The position numbers and the translations under genes are program-made. A model generated the notes under the pieces. That model searched no databases. It saw nothing but the letters and a program-made list of their open reading frames with translations, and was not told the DNA's origin. Positions 13,022 through 23,260 of a stretch of 64,000 nucleotides of DNA are shown in pieces (position 1 is the first letter of the stretch; every line of letters starts with the position of its first letter). Source of the stretch: Dichotomocladium elegans (taxonomy: Eukaryota > Mucoromycota > Mucoromycetes > Mucorales > Lichtheimiaceae); the NCBI GenBank assembly GCA_025716815.1, contig JAIXMN010000004.1, forward strand, positions 248,001 to 312,000, written 5' to 3'.

Positions 13022-13387
13022 ATGCAGATTCGAATTACTTCAATTGCTTTCATTGCTCTCGTGGCCCTGTCGTCCATTGCTGTCCACGCTGCTCCGGCCG
13101 GCCAAGGTAGCCAAGGCTTATCGCGGGCTGGGTTGGCCCATAGCGTCGATGCTGCACAAAGCCATGTCCAGATGAAGCGGAAGACCAACACCGGCAAGGG
13201 CAAAGATCATGGCGACAGTGACAACGGCGGCGACAAAGATGAGGCCGACGAAAACGAAAGACGCAGTTGGCACGATGATGAAGGCGACGAGGATGAGGAG
13301 GACGAGGATGATAATGAGCCTGACGAGGAAGAAGCTGACGAGAGGGAGCATCACAGACATGGCCGTCACCATCGACATGAGGCCTAA
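13022..13387 (+). CDS. Small secreted protein, acidic with His-rich end (121 aa)
   Basis: Intronless gene for a 121-residue protein. Residues 1-23 are a clear signal peptide (basic MQIR, hydrophobic IAFIALVALSSIA, likely cleavage VHA/AP). After a short neutral stretch comes QMKRK, a Kex2-type dibasic site, then a very acidic segment (DEGDEDEEDEDDNEPDEEEA) and a C-terminal His/Arg block (HHRHGRHHRHEA). I recognise no domain. Acidic and histidine clusters suggest metal binding or mineral/cell-wall interaction, but that is inference. The gene has a TATA box upstream and an AATAAA-like signal near 13450. It resembles in design, not in sequence, the genes at 20336 and 32268. Confidence 0.7.
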   Translation: MQIRITSIAFIALVALSSIAVHAAPAGQGSQGLSRAGLAHSVDAAQSHVQMKRKTNTGKGKDHGDSDNGGDKDEADENERRSWHDDEGDEDEEDEDDNEPDEEEADEREHHRHGRHHRHEA

Positions 13388-13739
13388 ATTCATCATTCTA
13401 TGCCATACTTTTTAATATTGTACATGGTCCCTGTAGTGCTGTAGAGATAAATAAAGATACCACCATAGTTTGGATACCAGACCTCTGAAAAGGGCAGTCA
13501 TTTTTTGCTATTTGTTCAGGGAGACACGTAGCTCCAGAAGGCGAGCATTGAGAATACCATCAACAGCAACAACCTGCCCCCGATACGGACGAAATCGGTT
13601 ATCGCCTTATATGGCGAAATATTGTGATTCCTGATTTATTATTGTGAATCGCCATGCTAAGCTGTTGTTACTTGTTTCTATCACAGAAAACCAATTTCTC
13701 ATGTCTCAATCAACCCAACCTGCATGCTTTATCTCGCCT

Positions 13740-14173
13740 CAATTCTCCCAGGTCTCATTTCCTGCTCGAGATGTCGGGTTGCGCAGATGCTCCGAGTGCC
13801 GTAACTTAAGTTTGCCGTTCATTTCGTGGGTAGCATTGAAGACTGTCACACGCGCCAGAACATCATTGGGCGAGGTGTTCCGGAGGACGGCTGTATCTCG
13901 TTCGAGAGGTTCACGGAATCTCTTCCATCACATTATTGAACTGCCAGCTCCGATGCCGGCGAGGTGGATGTTCAATACTCGTTCCATGCGCACATATCCG
14001 TGGTCGCTGAGATGGTCTCGGTGGAGGATTTGGTCATCGTTAACTCTTCCACCTGCATCGACTCTACTGACGGCTACCGCTACCACCTCAATAACGTAGC
14101 CCGCCTACTGAACAAGCATGCGGATGTTTACACCTTGGTCGTGTGCAGGATGAAGCTATACAATGACATGTAA
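13740..14173 (+). pseudogene. Possible decayed gene, glycosyltransferase-like fragment
   Basis: Two frames together read like one protein interrupted by a stop near 13935 and a frame change: a piece with EDGCISFERFTESLP, then VDVQYSFHAHISVVAEMVSV and DLVIVNSSTC, ending at a stop at 14173. The FHAHI ... ADLVIVNSST pattern is reminiscent of fungal glycosyltransferases with a 'surface/marker' motif near the nucleotide site, but the similarity is weak. No start codon or splice sites explain an intact gene. It could equally be chance open frame. Confidence 0.25.
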
Positions 14174-15681
14174 CCGATTGTCAGAGCTTAATAAGGCGTA
14201 TGGAGACTACCATTTGCAGTGGACGTGTGACAAAGAAAAATCGAATCAAACGTCGCAACCACCAAACCATGATTGATATCCACCATGATCCTGGCCACTG
14301 CTACTGTGCCTTTGAGAGCCAAGCTCTCCCGCATAGCATCTGAGAATTCATCGCGATAATGCGTTATGATGCCTCTGCGTTGTTTAGTCGGGTTAGGTTG
14401 TAGTTCCTCGAGGAATCCGGTGATGTGACCCAGGCTCAGACATGCTCTTTTCGTATGGGATCATTGATGTCCTAAAATAATGATAGGCCTACTACCGGCG
14501 CGAAATGATCACTCTTCGCAATGTATACTATGCAGGTGCTGTCTAACCTTCCATATGTGGCAGGATACACACTCTGGATAGGATAGATACTTATCAAATA
14601 ATAAGCAGATGCCGAGGTTAATGCGACTGGTGTGTCAGCGGCAGGATTGAATACTCATGCCGGACTCACTCTTGTCAACCAAGTTCCATGTTGGTTCGAC
14701 TTTCAAGGCGAATCGACCCAGTTATACGTTGTTCTCCATTGTTACATCAATCAATGGAACATATTTTTCCAACTCCATACCTGCTTCTTGATATCACTCT
14801 GACACCCCTTCTAGCGAGAAGAAGCATTCTCTGCGCCGCTTATTTCGAGAGCTCTACCAAATCGTTCTTCACCCTACGTTCACGTTTTCTAATAAGGATG
14901 CGATGCAAATCTTCACCATTAAAAGCGCCAGAGAGGGATCATGTCGCAAGGCTCTGTCTGTGGCACCTTGACCGCTCGGTCAAGCTCAATCTTGCCCAGC
15001 AGAAGTTACTCAGTCCACATCTGCCGGCAGAATACGCCCCACCTCATGTCTGCATTTTGCTGCAAGGATAAATGATCAATGTTTATAACTGTGATACATT
15101 ATTAATTTTTTTTAGCGGCAACCATATCATTACACTCTCATGCAACCTGCAAGCGTCAACGATCATCACACTCTAATGGATTCCTTTCATTGTCCGTCTT
15201 TTCCTCTTTCTCATTTCCTTTCTCCTCTTACACCCCCCCCAACTCAGCAATGAGCATAACAATGATGATATGAACATTCATTGATCCGACGAGCGATACG
15301 CCAGTCGACGCAATTATAACATGAAATCCAGTCTTCTTGTGTATTAAATTGAGCAAATAAATGCGTGACGTTGCCTCGTATTCAATCGGCTGTTTTTATT
15401 GAGAGGGTAGATGAATACAAAAGTTTCTGCATAGGAGTCCGAAGTGCTTAGCTTTTTTGTGAGATTGTCAGTTATTGAAGTAAAGAGATGCACTTCATTA
15501 GTGCTGCATAGATGGATGCCTCCTGAAAAAGCCAAATAACCGCCACGCTGATTTCGTACAGTAATTCACGAGAATATATGGTGGCACCGGCCCTGTATAA
15601 CCTGGGTAATCCTTATTGAGAAGACTGCCATCACCAACGCACTTCTCTCTTTCTCTCTTCCTAACAATCTTAATCCATCAA
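14174..15681. other. Gene-poor interval before the P450
   Basis: No supported gene. The minus strand at about 14205-14440 has an uninterrupted but ATG-poor frame containing ITGFLEELQPNPTKQRRGII, and the plus strand has an unrecognised 127-codon frame at 14688. Neither has supporting splice sites or family similarity I can name; both may be debris. Confidence 0.35.
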
Positions 15682-17459
15682 ATGGATATTACGAAGATCA
15701 TATCGCATTTCCGCCAAGTCGACCCATTGGTGGACAATCTGTCTACGAGCCTTAAGCAGTACCTGAGCACAGTCACCTCGCAACTGCGGCCTGTTATACT
15801 TAGAATCGGCTTGGGAGGAGCCGCCGCATGGGTTATTGCGCGCTATTTTGTTTACCGGCTTTACTTGCATCCGGTCAACCGAATCCCGGGCCCGTCTCCG
15901 GATTGGATTCCGTTCGTCGGTAATATGCGTCAGATCATGCGTGAGCCGGTGAGTTGTGAGCATCGCACAAGCTTCACGCCTATTTTTTTTCATTGAGCAG
16001 GGTGGGGAGGGTTATCTTTTTCCATGTAGCCCTCAGCACCGCATCGTGCATGGACGCGCCAGTACGGAAAAGTGGTCTCGTACTATGGCCCGTGGAACGA
16101 GCCTAGGATACTTGTGACAGACCCGGGGATAGTCAAACAGGTGCTCATGACGCAGCAGTATGACTTTGAAAAGTCTGACCGAGTCAAACGATCGCTGATG
16201 CCTGTTGTGGGCGAGGGCGTGCTCCTGGCGGAGGGCGATCTCCATCGACAGCAACGCAAGCTACTCAACCCGGCCTTTTCCGTCCGGGCTTTGCGCAATT
16301 TGGTCCCAGCCTTTATTGTGCCAGCCCGACAGCTACGTGATCGCTGGACGAAGGAACTTGTGGAAGACCAGCCAACGGAGATTATCGTTTCCAATGGCCT
16401 GAGTCGGGTCACCTTGGATGTGATTGGCATCGCAGGATTCGGGGCCGAGTTCCAGACCGTGCTGGATGGCTTACCCACCACAAGCGGTGGTCGGCTGAGT
16501 CAGGCCTACATGAACATCTTCTCAGGCGACAATTCCTTGGCCCGCTTTCTGAATATCTTTGTGCCCTTCTTCCGCCGGATTCCCACCAAAGGTAACTTGG
16601 AATTCCGTCATGATATCGAGACTCTTCATAGGGAGGCAATGACCCTCGTCGAACAGGGCCGGAAGAACCTGTCGAATGACCGGAACAGTGACAAGACCCT
16701 TTTGTCGCTGATGATGCGTGAGGTGGATTCGGAGACGGGCAAGGGTATGTCGACAAAAGATCTTCAAGCCCAATGCCTGACGTTTATGACAGCGGGGTAA
16801 GAACCAAGTCAAGCAAGAAAAAGGAAAGGGGGGGGCGCGTGAGTGGGGAGATTCTGATCAAAAGATATTGGTTTAAACGAAGCCATGAGACGACGGGCGT
16901 TGCGCTCTCGTGGGCTTTATGGTTACTTGCAAAACACCCGCATGTGCAATCAGCGCTCCGGAACGAGGTCCGCCCATGGTTTGAGCAGGATGACTGCATC
17001 CCAACACCTGACGAAATCAACGCGCTGACCCTCCTCAACAACGTATGCAAAGAAGTCATGCGGCTCTATACACCCGTGCCGATGGTCAACCGTGTTGCGA
17101 TCAAGGACGTTGTGCTCGGTGGCCAGTACTTCATTCCAAAGGGCACGGGCGTTTTCATAGCTCCTCTGGTTACCCACCATGATCCAGACTTCTGGGGCCC
17201 TGACGTCGAAGACTTCCGTCCCGATCGATGGAACGAGGCACCCGCTAACCAGGCTAATCCATATGTCTATATGCCCTTCTTAGCAGGCGGTCGTCAATGC
17301 ATCGGATACCGGTTCGCGCTCCTCGAGTTTAAGGTCGTTTTGGCGACCCTTGTCTCCCGCCTTCGGTACACCGAAAAACCCGGTTTCGAACCACAGATCA
17401 AGCAGCAGATGACCCTTCGGCCATGGCCCAACATGACCTTGATTGTTGAACATGCTTAG
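15682..17459 (+). CDS. Cytochrome P450 monooxygenase, membrane anchored
   Basis: Exons 15682-15948, 16030-16796 and 16883-17459, giving about 536 residues. The N-terminus has a hydrophobic anchor (GLGGAAAWVIARYFVYRLYL) followed by the proline-rich hinge NRIPGPSP. The I-helix oxygen-binding motif AGHETTG is completed across the second intron. The K-helix ExxR is EVMR, the PERF-like motif is FRPDRW, and the heme-binding loop is FLAGGRQCIG with the cysteine ligand. The C-helix W/R motif is present as HRQQRKLLNPAF. These place it in the class II, ER-bound fungal P450s (CYP4/CYP5-like clan). Substrate cannot be told; fatty-acid or alkane hydroxylation is a common role in this clan. It converges with the MBOAT gene at 18150-19460. 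Confidence 0.93.
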
Positions 17460-18149
17460 TTAGAAGCAGGGTGTGGTGGGAAAGCCACCCTCCCACCTTT
17501 CCTCCGCAAGTAGCTTCAGGTGGATGAATGGAAATAAATCTTTACAGAGTTCTGCGAAAAGACGAGATAGTCTCTTTTTGACAAAAGAATTTTCCATACA
17601 TCAGCGCGCTTTTTGATCGACAAACTGGGCGGAGCGCATCTCTATGTATTTGACCAAAACCAGAAAGGAGGAAAGGGACGATTTGCCACAGTGGAAATAT
17701 GAAAGACGTCATCCTGTGTTTTGGTATAATTTGGACCCTCTCTGTCAATATTAATTACTTCATCACCCTGTATTTTAGGGGGGGGAGGTAAAGAATACTA
17801 ATTTTTTTTTCTGTCTAAACCTTGTTTATAGACCCACAGTGTTGTGCAGATCTTTCCTTTGTTACTGCTACAACGTTTTTTCTGTTCAAAATGAATACTA
17901 TGCGTATGAGAGAATGATTTCCTTTTTTATGTAAAATTAAGTGATGATGTATGCGTCCGCCAGCAAAAGATAAAACCCTTCCCCCATCTGATAGACACTG
18001 TGTGGGAAATAATGATGGCTGTACCTATATCCCTTTGCATGTGTAATAAGAATCCCCACCGCCCTCCCTTTTTTTTTCCGCGCCGCGGAAATTGCAAAGA
18101 TGCTGTCAAGTTGGCTCAATGCAATCTATAGTATCACATGAAGCCTTCG
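17460..18149. other. Intergenic interval between two convergent genes
   Basis: The shared 3' region of the P450 and MBOAT genes. It is rich in T, G and A homopolymers (for example G8 near 17780); no gene seen. Confidence 0.5.
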
Positions 18150-19460
18150 TTATTTAACTTTACTATTTATTAGTGCTGCTCCATAAGGGCAAATGTGACC
18201 AAGATAAGGGTCTTGGAAACGCGGATATCCTGGAATCCAGGCAATTCGATTGAGACCTATGAGAATATACGGCTCGATGAAGAGAGGGGCCGAGTGAAGG
18301 AGGAAAGACCATGTGAGCAGGAAGGCAAGCCAGCGCGGGATCTTCAAGCCATGTTCTTTGGAGATTACGGAGGCAATGCCCTGGAGAACAAAGAACATGG
18401 TCTGAGCACCAGCCACGCCCGGTGTAGTCCAGTAGTGATGCGGCCCAGTCATGACGAGCAGGATATAATCGTGCATCAACCCTGATAAGACGAAAACACC
18501 CATCGCGCTCAGGACGTCGCGCAGCAGTGGATACCTTGCAAGACGATGGCGGATAGGAAGATAAACAATATCCTTGAATGCCCAGCGGAACATACGATGC
18601 CAGCGTCTACGTAATGTTCATGAGGCAGTCGGTCATTTACGTTTTGCCTGAGGCGTCTTTCTTTCTTTACAATAGGCTAATGTGAGAGAAGATTTTTACC
18701 TCGACCATAAGTTATGAATGGAGGTGGAAGCCCATGGACGATCAAAGAGCGGGGGTCGCTGTACAAATTCTTCCACGGCCAGGTGGTGTTTTTCGAGGCT
18801 ATCAGGATACAACAAGCTTCTTGCAGAGAGCTCGAGGCCATAGATCAAAAGCATAAACGTCGGCACAATGGCCAGATGTAGAAAGAGCGCAATGCTGCAT
18901 ACGCCGTAATAATAAAGCGTCCTGACGGGGATATAACCTTTTTCGAGAAAAGAGGAAATATACGGCCCATCAGGCGGAGGGTTACATACGCGCAAGAAGC
19001 CGTCGAGGATGCCGAATGGCACGGTCGACACGAGTGTCACGAGAGCGCCTCGAAGAAGCCAGAGGAGTGCGTCCTGTCTGATCCGCCGGATGCATTTTTC
19101 CTCCGTCAGCCGCACTTTTGTCTTATCGCGTTGCTGCTGCTGCTGCTGTTGTTGTTTTCCTCCTTGATTCCAGCGACGAATGACAATGTAAAAGGGCTCG
19201 GTCTTTTCAGACGACCTTCGCCTGTCCACCATGAACCGGATCATCCCGAATACCAAGTAGCTTGATAGTGTGGCAACGATTGCCAGATCAATCATCGTCC
19301 CATGTTGACCATCATGAGCGACCGGAACAAGAAGCTGCAGCAGCGCCACTCCGCATAACACCCCGTCATGGGTAAAGTCTTGCACACATGTAAGCAAGTA
19401 AAAAAGTAATGAAGGCAAAACGCTGGTAATGTAAACCAAAGCGCGAATGAAGAGGTCCAT
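18150..19460 (-). CDS. Wax synthase-like MBOAT membrane acyltransferase
   Basis: Two exons, 19460-18700 and 18606-18150, giving about 405 residues. The protein is almost entirely hydrophobic with eight or so membrane spans. It carries the wax-synthase-domain pattern: SIHNLWSRRWHRMFRW (completed across the intron) and, after LSAMGVFVLSGLMHDY, the conserved histidine that is the proposed catalytic residue of MBOAT enzymes. A polyglutamine run encoded by CAG/CAA repeats (Q8) lies in a loop near residue 105. The family transfers acyl groups from acyl-CoA to alcohols or sterols and includes fungal trichothecene and meroterpenoid acetyltransferases. The substrate is unknown. The first ATG in the frame (19460) was chosen; it begins immediately before the first membrane span. 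Confidence 0.82.
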
Positions 19461-20264
19461 TGCTAAATCAGCCGGCGCGTGTGTACTGCTCCTCTCCAAA
19501 CATAAGCTCAGTGCAGTGTATTCGCCCTTTTCCTTCGGTTTTGTACGTAGAACCAGTAGAAGAAATAAACAAAGGCCCTGTTGCCGTACCCGGGCCTAAA
19601 GTCTCAGCGCCGCATACAGCTTCCTCCCTCTCCTCCCCCCATGGCCGCTCCTTAGCTCGGGTATGGTTACTCTACTTTATCCATAAAAGTGTGAGGGGAG
19701 ATGTGTGTGTGTGTGTGTTGGGGGGAGGGTAGGCGCGAAGGGGAAGAAAACTGCAGTTCATCTTGCTAACCGCCAAACCTAGTTTCTTTGATCTTGTAAC
19801 ATCAAAAAAAGGAGGAGTAGACTGATCAAGAAGGAGGAAGAAGGTCAAAAGGAGTAAAAGATGCTCGAGGAAGAAAGAAGTGTCAATCAATCAATCAATT
19901 CGATGATTATACTCTCCCCACTTCATTGCACATATTTCTGCCTCTCTTTCCACCCCCCTCTTCCTCTCACTAGTGACCAATATAAACTCATCGGTCTGTT
20001 GCTTGGGGATAGTGAGCAAATCATGGTTCTATGGAGAGCATACACACAGACGGACATGAGGGCCCTTTTTTTTGTCTTGGAAATGGGGGACTGGATTAAC
20101 ATTGTAGAAATCTGGCCAAGGCTACTCGGGCATTTTCTTTTGATGCGATGCCCCACACAATGTACTCCTCGTAATCTCGAAACTTTATTTCTTTTTTTTA
20201 TAAGGAGAATGAGGTACAGCATACATCTCCTATAACCTGCCAACAAGGAAAAAAAAAACATGTT
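19461..20264. other. Gene-poor interval with TG repeat
   Basis: Holds the MBOAT promoter and a (TG)n tract at about 19700-19718. Short unrecognised frames only. Confidence 0.45.
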
Positions 20265-20272
20265 TATATAAG
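20265..20272 (+). promoter_or_regulatory. TATA box of the poly-Asp secreted protein gene
   Basis: TATATAAG lies 64-71 bases before the ATG at 20336, downstream of an A9 tract. Confidence 0.6.
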
Positions 20273-20335
20273 ACCATGTTAAATTCATGCATTATTTTCT
20301 GAATCAGTCGTGTCATACCTTTGAAAAAAACAAAA

Positions 20336-20974
20336 ATGCGGTCCACGGCTGTTTTGCCTCTCTCACTTGTGGTCATGGCCTTACTCGGGACGGTCCAATC
20401 CCTGCCCACAACGATGTCCGGGGTCTCTGATGCCCGAACGCCCCACAAGCGGGCAGCAGCCTCACAAGTCTATGATACTCATCAAGACGCCAGTTCTGTT
20501 TCGCTCGGGTCTATGCGAGTAAATGTGGTGCATCCTCCTGAAGGTATTGTTGTCAAGCGCGAAGATGACGATGACGACGACGACGACGAGGATGATGATG
20601 ACGATGATGATGACGAGGACGACGACGAGGACGACGACAATGATGCGGATGACAGCTCAGATGATACTGATAACAAAGATGACGACCCAAATGGCGATCC
20701 AAATGATGACGATGACAACGGACCCACTCCTCCTCCAGTGCTTACTCCCAACAGCAACGGTTTAGGCCTGTTTGGCATCATCAAGCGAAGCAATCCTGCT
20801 CACCGCCTGGCTCTCCGTCATCGATCCCGCTCAGGTGGTGAAGATGGCATTCATGGCGACGATGACGACGATGATGATGAGCATAGCAGTCACCACGGTC
20901 AACACCGTGATGGCGGCCGGCATGGGGACGACGACGGTGGAAGATATGGCGATGACGATGACGATGATGATTAG
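20336..20974 (+). CDS. Secreted poly-aspartate protein with Kex2-type sites (212 aa)
   Basis: Intronless. Residues 1-22 are a signal peptide (MRSTAVLPLSLVVMALLGTV, likely cleavage VQS/LP). Three Lys-Arg pairs follow at regular points: PHKRAA, VVKRED and IIKRSN, each a typical Kex2 cleavage site in fungal prepro-proteins. Between the second and third lies a stretch of about 60 residues that is mostly Asp, encoded by mixed GAT/GAC, then PNGDPNDDDD. The C-terminal third is His/Asp/Gly rich (HRSRSGGEDGIHGDDDDDDD, HHGQHRDGGRHGDDDGG). No domain recognised. Processing would release a neutral propeptide, an acidic peptide and a His/Asp-rich peptide. Function is unknown; cation binding is inference. 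A purine-rich coding strand explains long mirror frames on the other strand. Confidence 0.72.
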   Translation: MRSTAVLPLSLVVMALLGTVQSLPTTMSGVSDARTPHKRAAASQVYDTHQDASSVSLGSMRVNVVHPPEGIVVKREDDDDDDDDEDDDDDDDDEDDDEDDDNDADDSSDDTDNKDDDPNGDPNDDDDNGPTPPPVLTPNSNGLGLFGIIKRSNPAHRLALRHRSRSGGEDGIHGDDDDDDDEHSSHHGQHRDGGRHGDDDGGRYGDDDDDDD

Positions 20975-21389
20975 ACTATTAACAACAACAAGATATACCT
21001 GGTAGCATTACCTAGCGAATCAGCTTAACTGATACTATATTATATAAAACTTTAGCAGTTTGACTTCAGTGTTCTCCATCCTAAATGATGAGTTCAAAGA
21101 GGTGGAATCAATGCGCGCTCACACACACACACAGAAATGCCCACGATAGCAAACATGCGCTTCAGGAGACAAACTGCAAATCGCAAATAATTCTATAGAG
21201 TCTATCATTACATAGAGTTCAATTCTGCATGCCTTCATAAAACCTGCGTGGTTTCATTGCTATAATGTAATAAATAATAGATGCAGTAATTGCGAATGAC
21301 TTTCAAAGTTTTCAATTAGTTGTTTATTACTATATTATACTATGTAATTTATAATCACTCGATGTCAACAAATCTTTGACGCGGGTGGT
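20975..21389. other. A/T-rich intergenic DNA
   Basis: The 3' region shared by convergent genes, with a short (AC) tract at about 21120 and A/T-rich runs. No gene seen. Confidence 0.5.
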
Positions 21390-23260
21390 TCAAAGTCGGT
21401 ACATGATATGAAGATCCTCCTTGTCTGTCAAGTCAAGCTCCTCTCGGTCAGGAGGTACTGGAGGCATTAGATTGTTATCAATGAGCTTCTGGCGCCGTCT
21501 GTTCTCCCTTGCGAATGTCCAGCGAGCAAATAAGAAGAGACAAGAAGTAATGACACCGACGATTACAAAAGTAACCATGGCACCAGTATAACGAGGTGCT
21601 TCTCGTTCAACCATCATCAGCGGACCAACAAAGTTCCCTAGGGCGTATAGATAATTAGCTGACAACAATAGATCATGCTATTTTTTCGCAACTTATATAC
21701 CAATGCAATATGCCGCCATATTTCCGGCCGTGTAGAAGATCTTCTTAGTGTAGCCAGAAACATTGGTGGAGATATACGTTTGGAGTAACACATAAGGTGC
21801 GTTGCCCACGCAAAGAAAGAGTCCGAGTAAAAGCACCGGTTTGATCGGCAGAACCAACATCAGGATAGCGCCGAGGGCTGGTACGAGACTGGCGGCGGCG
21901 GCAACGTAACCCACATCGTTGAGGCGATGACTGGCATATATAAAAACGAAGACAAGAAAGCCAATGACTGCGCCCATGGGTATATTCATTATCACAGACA
22001 TAAGAGACTAGGAAACCAAATATTTAGTAAACATGACATGGCTGGTGCCGTCCTCCTTTCAACGCACAGTGAAGCCCATGTTTTCAATGATCTGAGACGC
22101 AAATGTGGTGATCGCTCCGTTTGGAAAATTAAGAAACAAGGAGATAAGAAAGAAGGCATACAGGCGAGGTTCTTTCAAGGCTTCGTATATATGCGCCCGC
22201 TTGATATCTCTGTTTCGAACGACCGAGTTGTCAAGGATCCGCTCGTCTACAATCATCTTTTCAGTTTCTGTAAGTCTGAACCAGCGCGACTTCGGCTTGT
22301 CGGGGAGGAATATGAAAATGAAAAACCCAAGGACCAAGGTGATAATTCCTAGAATGATATATGACCTTTTTTTTGGGCGTCCTGTTAATGCGCAATTTGA
22401 AGGTTGGAACACGTAATACTTTTATAACTCACCATTTCCAAGCGCGTATCCCGAGCTTGCCATCGATCGTTCCGATTCCGTACCCAATAACGCTTCCAAT
22501 ACAGATTGAAATTGCGTTTGTGATAAACATTGCGCCAAACCAAATGACCTGTTCCGACCGTCTGTAATGGGTACTAACTAGTAAAAATAACTGGGTAAAA
22601 TGGTTTAGCTTATTACGTTTCCTATAGAGCAATCTGAAAAACTTACAGATGGGTAACAAGTGCCTTCCCATAATCCGAGTAAGACGCGTAGAGCAGCCAG
22701 CTGAGCAAAATTCCTGCACAGCGCAGTGCAGCCTACTGTAATTCCCCAGCCGATACACACGACGCCGAGATATTTCGCAATAGGGACCCTTTGAAGCATA
22801 TACTGGTTGGGAACCTTCCGACGTGCGCCCGTTAGTTTGTGTGGCATGGTTACACAAGTAATGCGGCGATATATATATACCTGAATGGCAAGATAACCGA
22901 CGTAGAAGAGTGCTCCAAGCCATCCGAATTCATCATGGGTGATTAATGTATCCTCGTAAATACCGAAGAGTGCTGCGACCGTCAATGCTGCTTTATCAAG
23001 GAACTAGCTCCCAAAAAAAGAGGTTACATAGCTTGAAGCAAACGTATACACGCGAATATGATTCATACCTGTACAAAAAGCAGCAAACAAACAAATGGCA
23101 TGAATGCCCAGGTAATCTTCCTGAACAACTTTTGTTCTTCTGGAGATCTGACAAAGCGTTTAGTGGTTGTCTCTTGTATCGATGGTCTTTCGAGTTCGTC
23201 GTCAATCATCTGCTTTTCTTTGTGACTCGTGCTGTCGTCTTGGTTTAGCGAAGACGACAT
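21390..23260 (-). CDS. MFS transporter of the allantoate permease (Dal5-like, anion:cation symporter) family
   Basis: Seven exons: 23260-23069, 23003-22881, 22814-22647, 22590-22433, 22365-22068, 22007-21701 and 21637-21390, about 500 residues. The cytoplasmic N-terminus (SPEEQKLFRKITWAFMPFV) and first span leading to LDKAALTVAALFGIYED are typical of the Dal5 branch, as are GWLGALFYVGYLAIQVPNQY, RVLLGLWEGTCYPS and the C-terminal FARENRRRQKL tail. Twelve membrane segments can be laid out, with the central loop KPKSRWFRLTETEK. The family takes up organic anions such as allantoate, nicotinate, pantothenate or dipeptides with protons; the substrate here cannot be told. No catabolic genes are beside it. 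All introns are GT-AG. Confidence 0.88.

Noticed and set aside
20482..20793. Long Ser-rich frame on the minus strand
   Set aside because: It is the mirror of the Asp-rich gene at 20336-20974 (GAY repeats read as poly-Ser on the other strand) and has no promoter or signal peptide.
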